This document shows positions 43,018 through 50,419 of a stretch of DNA of 50,419 nucleotides, piece by piece. Position numbers and translations under genes: made by a program. The DNA is taken from contig CAYYJE010000007.1 in the NCBI GenBank assembly GCA_964472165.1, positions 1 to 50,419 of the forward strand, given 5' to 3'. Positions within the stretch are counted from its first letter, which is position 1, and each line of letters begins with the position of its first letter. The notes under the pieces are model-generated. The model was not told the DNA's origin and did not search any database. It saw nothing but the letters and a program-made list of their open reading frames with translations. This DNA comes from UBA1413 sp964472165. GTDB taxonomy: Bacteria > Bacteroidota > Bacteroidia > Bacteroidales > Prolixibacteraceae.

Positions 43018-45150
43018 TTACCCATGCATAGCCAGCAGGATCTCCAGGATCTTTTTGCCGGCTGCGGCGACGCTGGTTCCGGGACCAAAGATGGCCACGG
43101 CACCTGCATCGTAAAGGTACTGGTAGTCCTGGGCAGGGATTACCCCTCCCACGATCACCATGATGTCGTCGCGGCCCAGCTTTCTGAGCTCCTCAATTAC
43201 TGCCGGGACCAACGTTTTATGGCCTGCAGCCAGGGAGGAGACGCCGAGTACGTGAACGTCATTCTCCACGGCCTGTTTGGCAGCTTCTTCCGGTGTCTGG
43301 AACAGGGGACCCATGTCCACGTCGAAACCCAGGTCGGCATAACCTGTGGCAACCACTTTGGCGCCGCGGTCGTGACCATCCTGGCCCATCTTGGTGACCA
43401 TGATCCGGGGCTGACGCCCTTCCAGTTCAGCGAATTTCCGGGCAAGCTCCAGGGCTTCCGCAAATTCTGATTTGTTCGATGCTTCTGATTTATACACGCC
43501 TTCTATGGTTCTGATGACTGCTTTGTAACGTCCGGCCACTTTTTCACAGGCATCGGAGATCTCTCCCAGCGAAGCCCGTTTTTTTGCAGCGTCGATGGCC
43601 AGCTCCAGAAGGTTCCCTTCGCCGGTGGCCGCACAACGGGTGATGGCCTCCAAAGATGCCTGCACCTCTGCCTCATTCCGTTCAGCCCGGAGCTTCCTGA
43701 GCCTTTCAATCTGGGAAAGCCGGACTGCAGAATTGTCGATTTCCAGGATGTCGATGGGATCTTCCTTTTCGAGCCTGTATTTGTTCACCCCGACGATCGT
43801 CTGGTTGCCGCTGTCGATTTTTCCCTGGGTACGGGCTGCCGCTTCTTCAATACGCATTTTCGGGATGCCGGTTTCAACGGCTTTCGACATGCCTCCCAGT
43901 TTTTCCACCTCTTCGATCAGTGCCCAGGCTTTGTGGGCGATCTCATGGGTGAGGGATTCCACATAGTAAGATCCCGCCCACGGGTCAACACTCCGGCAGA
44001 TTTCCGTCTCCTGCTGGATGTAAAGCTGGGTGTTGCGGGCAATGCGTGCCGAAAAATCGGTGGGCAGGGCAATGGCCTCATCGAGGGCATTGGTATGCAG
44101 ACTCTGGGTGTGTCCCAGGGCTGCTGCCATGGCTTCGATGGCGGTACGCCCCACATTGTTGAAAGGATCCTGTTCTGTAAGCGACCATCCCGAAGTCTGG
44201 CAATGTGTACGCAAAGCCAGCGATTTGGGATTTTTCGGATTGAACTGTTTCACAAGCTTTGCCCAGATCATACGGGCGGCCCTCATCTTGGCAATCTCCA
44301 TAAAATGGTTCATCCCCACAGCCCAGAAGAAGGAGAGACGCGGTGCAAAAGCGTCGATGTCGAGTCCGGCCTTGACCCCGGTGCGGAGATACTCAAGCCC
44401 GTCGGCCAGCGTATAGGCCATCTCGATATCTGCCGTAGCCCCGGCTTCCTGCATGTGGTAGCCTGAAATCGAAATGGAATTGAATTTGGGCATATTTTTC
44501 GAGGTGAACTCAAAAATGTCGGCGATGATGCGCATGGAGAATTCCGGAGGATAGATGTAAGTATTCCGCACCATGAACTCCTTGAGAATGTCGTTCTGGA
44601 TGGTCCCTGTGAGCTGTTCAAGGGTGGCTCCCTGTTCGAGGGCGGTGACGATGTAAAAGGCCAGAACCGGCAACACGGCGCCGTTCATGGTCATCGACAC
44701 CGACATTTTGTCGAGCGGGATCTGGTCGAAGAGGATCTTCATGTCGAGAATCGAGTCGATGGCCACACCGGCTTTGCCCACATCGCCCACTACCCGCGGG
44801 TGGTCGGAGTCGTAACCCCGGTGGGTGGCCAGATCAAAAGCCACCGACAATCCTTTCTGGCCGGCAGCCAGGTTGCGGCGGTAAAAGGCATTTGACTCTT
44901 CCGCAGTAGAGAACCCGGCATACTGGCGGATCGTCCAGGGTTGCATCACATACATGGTGGAGTAGGGGCCACGCAGGTAAGGGGCTATCCCCGCTGCATA
45001 ATTCAGGTGCTCCATCCCTTCCAGGTCTTCTTTGGTGTAAACCGGTTTTACCGGGATCAGTTCCGGGGTCATCCAGCTGCCGGAGGCAGCCTCCTTCTGT
45101 GTACCCTGAGTCACGTTTTTGATATTGATCGATTTGAAATCTGGTTTCAT
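43018..45150 (-). CDS. mutB: Methylmalonyl-CoA mutase large (catalytic) subunit
   Basis: 710 residues from the ATG at 45150 (MKPDFKSINIKNV). An in-frame ATG at 45192 would take its codons from a repeat element and is rejected. The TIM-barrel substrate domain includes YAAGIAPYLRGPYSTMYV, MTMNGAVLPVLAFYI and RTHCQTSGWSL. The C-terminal cobalamin domain has GQDGHDRGAKVV with the B12-coordinating His593, followed by GVSSLAAGHKTL. It interconverts methylmalonyl-CoA and succinyl-CoA by a radical route in the cytoplasm, serving propionate formation or use. It pairs with the adjacent small subunit. Confidence 0.96.
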   Translation of the reverse strand: MKPDFKSINIKNVTQGTQKEAASGSWMTPELIPVKPVYTKEDLEGMEHLNYAAGIAPYLRGPYSTMYVMQPWTIRQYAGFSTAEESNAFYRRNLAAGQKGLSVAFDLATHRGYDSDHPRVVGDVGKAGVAIDSILDMKILFDQIPLDKMSVSMTMNGAVLPVLAFYIVTALEQGATLEQLTGTIQNDILKEFMVRNTYIYPPEFSMRIIADIFEFTSKNMPKFNSISISGYHMQEAGATADIEMAYTLADGLEYLRTGVKAGLDIDAFAPRLSFFWAVGMNHFMEIAKMRAARMIWAKLVKQFNPKNPKSLALRTHCQTSGWSLTEQDPFNNVGRTAIEAMAAALGHTQSLHTNALDEAIALPTDFSARIARNTQLYIQQETEICRSVDPWAGSYYVESLTHEIAHKAWALIEEVEKLGGMSKAVETGIPKMRIEEAAARTQGKIDSGNQTIVGVNKYRLEKEDPIDILEIDNSAVRLSQIERLRKLRAERNEAEVQASLEAITRCAATGEGNLLELAIDAAKKRASLGEISDACEKVAGRYKAVIRTIEGVYKSEASNKSEFAEALELARKFAELEGRQPRIMVTKMGQDGHDRGAKVVATGYADLGFDVDMGPLFQTPEEAAKQAVENDVHVLGVSSLAAGHKTLVPAVIEELRKLGRDDIMVIVGGVIPAQDYQYLYDAGAVAIFGPGTSVAAAGKKILEILLAMHG

Positions 45151-45157
45151 ATAGATA

Positions 45158-45339
45158 AGACTAAAAGATTTATGACTAAAATATGAGTCCACTCCGAAAA
45201 TTAGATATATTGTTTTATTTTGTCCGACCCCCTGCCCCCTAAAGGGGGTTACTTATTGATATACAATACTTCAAAAAGTCCCCTTTAGGGGATTTAGGGG
45301 TCCGAAACACAAATCGGAGTGGACTCAATCTTTTAGTCT
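45158..45339. mobile_element. MITE-like inverted-repeat element between mutA and mutB
   Basis: The right end (45314-45339) is TCGGAGTGGACTC followed directly by AATCTTTTAGTCT. The left end carries both reverse complements, AGACTAAAAGATT (45158-45170) and GAGTCCACTCCGA (45185-45197), split by 14 nt that partly duplicate the first block. Inside is a second imperfect palindrome of CCCCCTAAAGGGG type at about 45230-45303. There is no coding capacity. The element spans the whole mutA-mutB junction: its right end supplies the mutA stop codon and last residues, and its left end stops 7 nt before the mutB ATG. It is non-autonomous; no matching transposase is present. Confidence 0.75.
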
Positions 45340-47207
45340 AGAATTAATTTTGATTGAAAGTTTGTCAACTCCTGCAACAGATTTGATCTGACATGGATAA
45401 AGTGCTTCACTCCCAGCGTTTCGAGGTCGGCACGGCAGGCAGGATTGCCGGCCACCACCAGGATCTCGTTTTTCAGCAAGGGGAGGAGCTGCGGGATGAT
45501 CTCCGCATATTCCTCATCAGCGCTGCACACCACCACGATTTCAGCGCCTGCTTCACGGACGGCCGCGAGACCTTCTTCCACTGTGCCGAACCCATTGTTG
45601 TCGATCACTTCGAATCCGGCAACGGCAAAGAAATTACAGCTGAACTGGGCCCTTGCCTTGCGCATAGCCAGGTTCCCCATGGTAAGCATGAAGGCGGTGG
45701 GACGCTTGTGGTTGAGGGCGTACCGGTCGGTTTTGTAACGCAATGCTTCAAAAGACTGACCGGCCCTGTAGGGTTTCAGGGTTTCCACTTCTGCATTGTC
45801 GACTGTCATGTCCAGCGGCAGGAATACCTCAGCCGGAAGCTCTTCTTTCATGAATTCCGTGAAATTGGGAAACTGGTTAACGCCCAGCAGGTTTTCACGG
45901 CGAAGAGCCATATTCTGGTCGCGCCGTGATGCCATTTCCTTCACCTGTTTCTGAATGAAACCTTCCCGGAAGGCAGACAGAAAACCCCCTTTTTCTTCGG
46001 TTTCCAGAAAAAGCTTCCACGCCTGTTCGGCAAATGAAGCGGTGAGGGTTTCAATATAATAGGATCCGCCCGGGATATCGGTCACCTTGTCGATGTATGA
46101 TTCTTCCTTCAAAAGAATCTGCTGGTTGCGGGCAATTCTTTCCGAGAAGTCGGAAGTGTTCCGGAACATGGCATCGAAGGGGAGCACGGAAATGGAATGG
46201 GCTCCTCCCAAAGCTGCCGACATTGCCTCTGTCTGGGTGCGCAACAGGTTCACATGCGGGTCATACACACTTTTGTTGAAACTTCCCGTTTCACAGTGAA
46301 CCTTCATTTTAAGGGCTTCTTCATCATCCACACCGTAGGCTTTCACGATCCGGGCCCACAGCAACCTTCCGGCACGCAATTTCGCTATTTCCAGGAAATA
46401 GTTGTTGCTGACGCTGAAGTTAAATTTGATCCCGGATGCCACATCACCGGGATTCATCCCTGCAGTGGTCAGCAATGAGATATATTCAGCCCCCATGCTG
46501 AGGGAAAAGGCCAGCTCCTGCACGATGGAAGAACCACTGTTGCCGAAAAATTTCCCGTTCACACCGATGGTGCGGAGCTTCGGGAAGCCCAATCCTTTCT
46601 CCACCGACATTTTCAACCGGTCGATGGCCGCATCCTGATTGCCTTCTTCAAATCTTCCCTTTAACATCAGGGTGGTCAGCGGATCGTTGTTCACTGAAGC
46701 CACTACATTGGCTTTGTTCCAGGGGCCTTTTTTTACAAATTCCGTAAATGCTTCCGTCACATTGCAGTTCCTGCAGGGACAAGCAAAATTGACTTCAGCA
46801 GCTTCCAGACAAATGTCTTTCAGCAGAATCTGCAAATCCTCCACGGTGCGATTGGTGGAACAATCAAAAATGAATCCCAGGGAATTCACTCCCTTGCCGA
46901 GAATGTCAAGGGCTTTTTTGTTGGCTTCGGCCAGGCCGGTGACCACAATATCCTGGCGGATCAGCCAGTTGTTGGCAGTTTCGTTCCCCCTCACAAACGG
47001 AAATTCTCCCGGATTCCCATCCGTGAACTGTTTGTCCTGCAGATTTTCCGACCTGTAGTAGGGTCTGACGGAAAATCCTTCATTGGTGCGCCATACCAGT
47101 GCTTTTTCATACTCTTTTCCCTTCAGGTCGGCAGTTATCTTTTCCTCCCATTGGGGAGTACTCACTTCCGGAAATTCAGCGAAAAGTTTGTCGTTTGTTT
47201 TTGCCAT
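45333..47207 (-). CDS. mutA: Methylmalonyl-CoA mutase small subunit
   Basis: 624 residues. The N-terminal half is a diverged mutase barrel (PQWEEKITADLKGKEYEKAL, KVHCETGSFNKSVYDP). The C-terminal Rossmann-like domain resembles the B12 domain but lacks DxHxxG (it reads VAGFEVIDNNGFGTVEEG), as is normal for the non-catalytic subunit. It stabilises the heterodimer with MutB. It is the first gene of the mutA-mutB unit. The last codons (I-L-D-stop) overlap the end of the inverted-repeat element, so the natural C-terminus may have been altered by a few residues. Confidence 0.94.
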   Translation of the reverse strand: MAKTNDKLFAEFPEVSTPQWEEKITADLKGKEYEKALVWRTNEGFSVRPYYRSENLQDKQFTDGNPGEFPFVRGNETANNWLIRQDIVVTGLAEANKKALDILGKGVNSLGFIFDCSTNRTVEDLQILLKDICLEAAEVNFACPCRNCNVTEAFTEFVKKGPWNKANVVASVNNDPLTTLMLKGRFEEGNQDAAIDRLKMSVEKGLGFPKLRTIGVNGKFFGNSGSSIVQELAFSLSMGAEYISLLTTAGMNPGDVASGIKFNFSVSNNYFLEIAKLRAGRLLWARIVKAYGVDDEEALKMKVHCETGSFNKSVYDPHVNLLRTQTEAMSAALGGAHSISVLPFDAMFRNTSDFSERIARNQQILLKEESYIDKVTDIPGGSYYIETLTASFAEQAWKLFLETEEKGGFLSAFREGFIQKQVKEMASRRDQNMALRRENLLGVNQFPNFTEFMKEELPAEVFLPLDMTVDNAEVETLKPYRAGQSFEALRYKTDRYALNHKRPTAFMLTMGNLAMRKARAQFSCNFFAVAGFEVIDNNGFGTVEEGLAAVREAGAEIVVVCSADEEYAEIIPQLLPLLKNEILVVAGNPACRADLETLGVKHFIHVRSNLLQELTNFQSKLILD

Positions 47208-47232
47208 ATCTTTTCAATTGAAAATAAAGCCC

Positions 47233-47240
47233 CAAAATTA
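47233..47240 (-). promoter_or_regulatory. Candidate -7 box for mutA
   Basis: On the minus strand it reads TAATTTTG, a full match to TAnnTTTG, 25 nt before the mutA ATG. No clear -33 TTTG is seen. Confidence 0.4.
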
Positions 47241-47391
47241 ACCAATAAAAGGTTCAGGAATCTGATTGTCATCAGCTATTTAACCCATTGGTAATTTTTG
47301 AGGATCTGTATGTCAGCAGGGTGAAAATTTTTTCCGAAGGATTTTTGAAGTTGTAGTGTCATATCCTTAAATTACAGGTTAAATTCTCAGT

Positions 47392-47967
47392 GTGACGGAA
47401 GAGGAGATTATACAGGGATTACAGTCGGGTGATGAAAAGCACTTCAGGGAGGTGGTCGATCGTTTTCAAAAAAGCACCATTGCCTTGTGCATGGGGATTC
47501 TCCATAACCGTGAAGATGCCGAAGACATTGCCCAGGATGTTTTTGTGGAGGTTTTCCGTTCAGTAGGTCATTTCAGGGGAGATGCCAGGCTTTCTACCTG
47601 GATCTACCGGATAGCCGTCAACAAGTCGCTGAACCATGTCCGGAAAATGAAGCGCAGTAGATGGATCCTGCCCATGGAAAAACTCTTTGCCGGGGGTGGC
47701 GCATCCGGCGAAATGGACGCAGGGGTGGGATTGCCTCCGGAGGATATGGAGAGGACGCAGCTTTCCGGGAAGATCCATGCAGCTGTGGATGCTTTGCCTG
47801 AGAACCAAAAGACCGCGTTCGTGCTGAGCAAAATGGAGGATCTCTCATACAGGGAAATTGCGGATGTAATGGGAGTCACCCTGCCTGCAGTGGAATCACT
47901 TCTCCATCGTGCCAAAACAAACTTGCAGAAGAAATTGTGGTCGTCTTATAAAAAAGAGGTTGAATGA
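47392..47967 (+). CDS. ECF-type RNA polymerase sigma factor
   Basis: 191 residues from a GTG at 47392; no upstream ATG is in frame and the next Met would delete part of region 2. Sigma region 2 is at about 25-95 (REDAEDIAQDVFVEVFR, FRGDARLSTWIYRIAVNKS). Region 4 is at about 125-180 (LPENQKTAFVLSKMEDLSYR, GVTLPAVESLLHRAKTNL). It directs transcription of an extracytoplasmic stress regulon. It is followed by a zinc-finger anti-sigma gene and a Spy/CpxP-like gene, the usual layout of RpoE-like envelope-stress units in Bacteroidota. Confidence 0.94.
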   Translation: MTEEEIIQGLQSGDEKHFREVVDRFQKSTIALCMGILHNREDAEDIAQDVFVEVFRSVGHFRGDARLSTWIYRIAVNKSLNHVRKMKRSRWILPMEKLFAGGGASGEMDAGVGLPPEDMERTQLSGKIHAAVDALPENQKTAFVLSKMEDLSYREIADVMGVTLPAVESLLHRAKTNLQKKLWSSYKKEVE

Positions 47968-48016
47968 GCGCAAGTAAAAACCTTGATGAATGTCGAATTA
48001 TTAAAACACAAGAGAA

Positions 48017-48439
48017 ATGAATTGCCGGAAATGCCATCAAAAAATGATTCCTTATGTGGAAGGGTCGCTGAAGGGAGAAGAGTTGACCAGTGTGGAAGCT
48101 CATCTGGCGGAATGTCCCCGCTGCCTGGGATTCGCCCGTTATCTGCAAAAGGCCCTGGCCCTGGCCAGCAGGGAGATGGATATGGAACCCTCCCCCTGGT
48201 TTTACACCCGGGTAAAAGCCAGGCTTCAAAAGGAAGGGGAATCCGGAAATGCAAAAATCAGGGAGAGGATTTTACAGCCGGCATTTTTCTCATTGCTTCT
48301 CCTCCTGGCCGTTTTTTCCGGCATTCAGCTGGGCAAAATTACCACTCCCCGGATGACAGAATATGAGACGGCAGCGCAGTATATCCCCTGGATGAATGAA
48401 ATTGACGGAGAACCAATGGAAACCTTTTTGATGAAATAA
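48017..48439 (+). CDS. Zinc-finger anti-sigma factor (membrane anchored)
   Basis: 140 residues. The N-terminal zf-HC2/ZAS motif is HLAECPRC (H29, C33, C36), preceded by CRKCHQKMIPYVEG. A single transmembrane helix (about 88-106) separates the cytoplasmic sigma-binding part from a short periplasmic tail of about 30 residues. It would hold the ECF sigma factor inactive until an envelope signal triggers release. It begins 49 nt after the sigma gene and ends 2 nt before the next gene. Confidence 0.9.
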   Translation: MNCRKCHQKMIPYVEGSLKGEELTSVEAHLAECPRCLGFARYLQKALALASREMDMEPSPWFYTRVKARLQKEGESGNAKIRERILQPAFFSLLLLLAVFSGIQLGKITTPRMTEYETAAQYIPWMNEIDGEPMETFLMK

Positions 48440-48441
48440 CC

Positions 48442-48972
48442 ATGATTACCGAAAATAAATACCGCACGCTGATCTGGATCGCAGTGATTCTCTTTGTGAT
48501 GAACCTGGCTACCATCGGTTCCCTGATTTATCATACCCTGAAAAAGGGAACCCCGTCTGCTTCATCCGGCCAGACGGAGGCTGTGGCACAGGATGAGCAG
48601 GGAGCCCGGTTTTTCTTTGACCGGCTGGACCTTACCACGGATCAGACGGGGCCCGTGAGGGAGGCTTACCGGGAATATAACCGGGCCACCAACCACCTTG
48701 TCCGTGAACTCCGGTTTCTGAGGGTTGACATGGTTGAGCAGATGACAAAAGCTGATCCCGATACGGTCAGGCTAAATGAAATCTACAGGGAAATCGGAAG
48801 TTTGCACGAAGCATTGAAAAGGAAGACCGCGGAGTATTATTTGCAATTAAGGAGTATTTGCACGACGGAACAACAGTTAAAACTCGATGCGATTTTCCGT
48901 GACATGGTGAGTGACGAGGAGGATGTGCCGGTTCAGCGGGGCAGGAGAAGAGGCTGGGGATGGAACCGGTGA
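48442..48972 (+). CDS. Spy/CpxP-like periplasmic stress protein, membrane anchored
   Basis: 176 residues. An N-terminal transmembrane segment (about 9-33) is followed by a linker (about 36-50) and an all-helical domain (about 52-160) of the heavy-metal-resistance/CpxP type: FFFDRLDLTTDQ, then helices with REYNRATNHLVRELRFLRVDM and YLQLRSICTTEQQLKLDAIF. Such proteins sense or chaperone misfolded periplasmic proteins or metals and act as feedback on sigma/anti-sigma pairs. The C-terminus is Arg/Gly/Trp rich. The linker contains PSASSGQTEA, encoded over a short DNA palindrome. Third gene of the sigma unit, 2 nt after the anti-sigma gene. Confidence 0.8.
   Translation: MITENKYRTLIWIAVILFVMNLATIGSLIYHTLKKGTPSASSGQTEAVAQDEQGARFFFDRLDLTTDQTGPVREAYREYNRATNHLVRELRFLRVDMVEQMTKADPDTVRLNEIYREIGSLHEALKRKTAEYYLQLRSICTTEQQLKLDAIFRDMVSDEEDVPVQRGRRRGWGWNR
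48553..48577. repeat. Short palindrome within the Spy-like gene linker
   Basis: CCGTCTG and CAGACGG are perfect 7-nt inverted arms around 11 nt, in frame and encoding PSASSGQT in the linker between anchor and domain. It may be a remnant of an inserted repeat. Confidence 0.5.
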
Positions 48973-49003
48973 GGAAATAAGAAGTAATCAACAATTAATT
49001 ACA

Positions 49004-49126
49004 ACCCACCTGAGCGCGTTTGTCTTCCACCTGAAATTCAGAAAGGTGGAGTACACGCCGGTGCTGATCGAGGATATGGCCTACTACAATGCCATCTTAA
49101 ACCGCACTACCGGGACCAGGAAATAG
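49004..49126 (+). pseudogene. Possible C-terminal gene remnant
   Basis: An open frame without a believable start encodes about 40 residues ending YTPVLIEDMAYYNAILNRTTG. Its composition looks protein-like, unlike shadow frames, but no family is recognised and no ATG precedes it in a sensible place. It could be the tail of a lost gene beside the sigma unit, or chance. Confidence 0.25.
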
Positions 49127-49162
49127 CGTTGATTTTGTTCTTTTACCGGGATGAGCCGGGTA

Positions 49163-50212
49163 TTACGCCCCGATATCCCAACGTCTGAAATAGAGACCCT
49201 GCCTGACAACGGGCAGGGTTTTGAATTCCAATGCGGCCATCTGTTCCCCGCTGAGGGGGGAAAATCCGGAGGCAATTTTCACATTTTCCTCGATCTGTCC
49301 GATGGAATCCACTCCAATGATGGTAGTGCTCACGGGGAGGCTCATGTTGTAGGAAAGGGCTTCCTGAATGGTAAGCATACCCGGTTTAGATGTTCTTAGC
49401 CGAGCGTCGGTCTGCGTTTCGAGGGGTGGGGGAGTCCAGGTGGAAAGCATTCGGCTGCGGGTGGTCACCTTCATGCCGATAATCGCCATTCCCAGTTTCT
49501 GGGCTTCAGGAAGGAGGTAGTTGATGAAGCTCAGGTAGTGGACATCGGCGGCATTCAGGGCCATCAGGATGGCATCGAAGGGGTAACGGCGGATGGCTTC
49601 CAGCAGTACCAGTGGCTCGAAATGACCTGTAATCCCAATATTCTTGACGATTCCTTCCGATTTGGCCTTTTCCAGGGCTTTGATTGCGCCATCGGGAGCA
49701 AAAATCTGGTCGACCTGCCCCTGATTTTGCACATTGTGCAACTGCCATAGGTTAAGATGGTCGGTCTGCAGGTTTTTCAGGCTCTCCTCCAGCAATCGCA
49801 TCGACCCGTCGTAAGTGCGGTCATGGGTTTTGGAAGCCAGGAATACCTCATTGCGGCGGGTTTTCATGACCCTGCCGATATTTAGCTGGCTGACACCCCT
49901 GCCATAGGATGCTGCGGTATCGATATAGTTAATCCCAAGGTCGATTGCGCGGTGGATGATTTTTTCCGCTTCTTCCTCCCTGCCGGCGATTTCAAGTGTA
50001 GCCTGTCCCCCCAGGCTGAGGATTCCGGTTTTGTATCCCGTTTTTCCGAATGCCCTGGTGGGCATTGCCTGGAAGGTGCGGGGATTGAAAGGCAATCCGT
50101 TTGCCGGTGCCTGAGGTATTGTTTTGCTCTCCGGAGCTGCTGTCGCGCTCTTCCCTGCTGCCACTGCCGCAGCTGCGGTCAGGCCTGTTCCGATGAAATT
50201 CCTTCTGTCCAT
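49163..50212 (-). CDS. Aldo/keto reductase family oxidoreductase with Tat signal
   Basis: 349 residues. The twin-arginine signal (MDRRNFIGTGLTAAAAVAAG, about 1-28) shows it is exported folded, likely with its nicotinamide cofactor. The (beta/alpha)8 domain has the AKR tetrad: Asp in YIDTAASYG, Tyr in the same loop, Lys in LASKTHD and His in WQLHNVQ. Residues about 255-275 carry a Tat-type AKR insertion (TRSRMLSTWTPPPLETQ), and the end fits the family. Periplasmic AKRs of this kind are common in Bacteroidota, but their substrates are mostly unknown. It stands alone. Confidence 0.88.
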   Translation of the reverse strand: MDRRNFIGTGLTAAAAVAAGKSATAAPESKTIPQAPANGLPFNPRTFQAMPTRAFGKTGYKTGILSLGGQATLEIAGREEEAEKIIHRAIDLGINYIDTAASYGRGVSQLNIGRVMKTRRNEVFLASKTHDRTYDGSMRLLEESLKNLQTDHLNLWQLHNVQNQGQVDQIFAPDGAIKALEKAKSEGIVKNIGITGHFEPLVLLEAIRRYPFDAILMALNAADVHYLSFINYLLPEAQKLGMAIIGMKVTTRSRMLSTWTPPPLETQTDARLRTSKPGMLTIQEALSYNMSLPVSTTIIGVDSIGQIEENVKIASGFSPLSGEQMAALEFKTLPVVRQGLYFRRWDIGA

Positions 50213-50316
50213 TGTTTTTTATTATTAAACCAAATTACTGCCGGATGGTTCATTTACGGCAAAATCCGGTAAAAGGTTCAGTGAAAAAGGTTCCCGAAGA
50301 AATATTTCAGGGGGTA

Positions 50317-50347
50317 TTGGTGTCAAAAGCTTTATTTCCTATTTTTG
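50317..50347 (+). promoter_or_regulatory. Candidate promoter for tRNA-Arg
   Basis: TTG at 50317-50319, 20 nt, then TATTTTTG at 50340-50347: an excellent -7 match and proper spacing, 12 nt before the tRNA. Confidence 0.6.
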
Positions 50348-50359
50348 CACCTTCATCAG

Positions 50360-50419
50360 GGCCTCATAGTTCAACGGATAGAACGGCGGTTTCCTAAACC
50401 GTAAATCCAGGTTCGATTC
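50360..50419 (+). tRNA. tRNA-Arg (anticodon CCU), 3' end outside the window
   Basis: Acceptor strand GGCCTCA, then TA, a D arm GTTC/GAAC, and an anticodon stem GCGGT/ACCGT with loop TTCCTAA, giving anticodon CCT (reads AGG). A four-nt variable region and the T arm CCAGG-TTCGATT follow, until the window ends in the T loop. The 3' acceptor half is not in the window. Confidence 0.9.

Noticed and set aside
45151..45192. N-terminal extension of MutB starting at 45192
   Set aside because: Those codons come from the inverted-repeat element; homologous MutB proteins begin near the MKPDF start.
47208..47391. Cobalamin riboswitch upstream of mutA
   Set aside because: No conserved B12-box or switch core was found in the mutA-sigma intergenic region; a covariance-model search would be decisive.

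Overview
The window looks like part of a draft (scaffolded) genome of a Bacteroidota bacterium, probably in or near the Bacteroidales/Marinilabiliales. The evidence is a type IX secretion (T9SS) core operon (PorP-like, GldK, GldL, GldM, GldN), a secreted peptidase with a T9SS C-terminal sorting domain, a TonB-dependent receptor paired with a DUF4249-type lipoprotein, a two-subunit methylmalonyl-CoA mutase, a CBM20-CBM20-GH77 amylomaltase, and promoter-like sequences of the Bacteroidota TTTG / TAnnTTTG type. Two runs of exactly 100 N (10062-10161, 13943-14042) are scaffold gaps.

Layout. 1-6.6 kb: left-truncated Cys-type sulfatase, TonB receptor plus DUF4249 lipoprotein, and a large secreted alpha/beta-hydrolase. 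6.9-17.6 kb: three ROK-family proteins (a glucokinase-like kinase, a kinase without its zinc site, an HTH-ROK regulator), a T9SS-exported M1 peptidase, a YhbP-like fragment, a second TonB receptor, and a NagB/PIG-L fusion. The intergenic DNA here is rich in short repeats and holds both gaps. 17.8-26.1 kb: housekeeping genes (ferredoxin-reductase-like flavoprotein, RlmN, PBP1A, topoisomerase I) and an arginase-fold protein with degraded metal motifs. 26.2-33.5 kb: PorP-GldK-GldL-GldM-GldN, a strong terminator, then a second GldK-like lipoprotein. 33.5-41 kb: zinc/manganese ABC importer, amylomaltase, YidD, K+/H+ antiporter. 41-47.2 kb: acyl-CoA synthetase and MutA/MutB. 47.4-50.4 kb: ECF sigma factor, anti-sigma factor and Spy/CpxP-like protein, a Tat-exported aldo/keto reductase, and a tRNA-Arg(CCU) cut by the window end.

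How the genes fit together. The T9SS genes build the envelope ring and motor that would export substrates such as the M1 peptidase. The TonB receptors, sulfatase, esterase, ROK proteins and NagB/PIG-L point to uptake and catabolism of glycans and amino sugars. MutAB and the acyl-CoA synthetase point to succinate/propionate and fatty-acid metabolism.

Most coding content is familiar. I found no convincing new defence or biosynthetic system. The features most worth a second look are: (i) several unrelated tandem arrays that share an 8-nt period, two of them at the scaffold gaps and one inside the 5' coding end of a TonB receptor; (ii) a MITE-like inverted-repeat element that fills the mutA-mutB junction and supplies the mutA stop codon; (iii) two GldK-type lipoproteins around one gldLMN set; (iv) the arginase-fold protein without a normal metal site just upstream of the T9SS operon.
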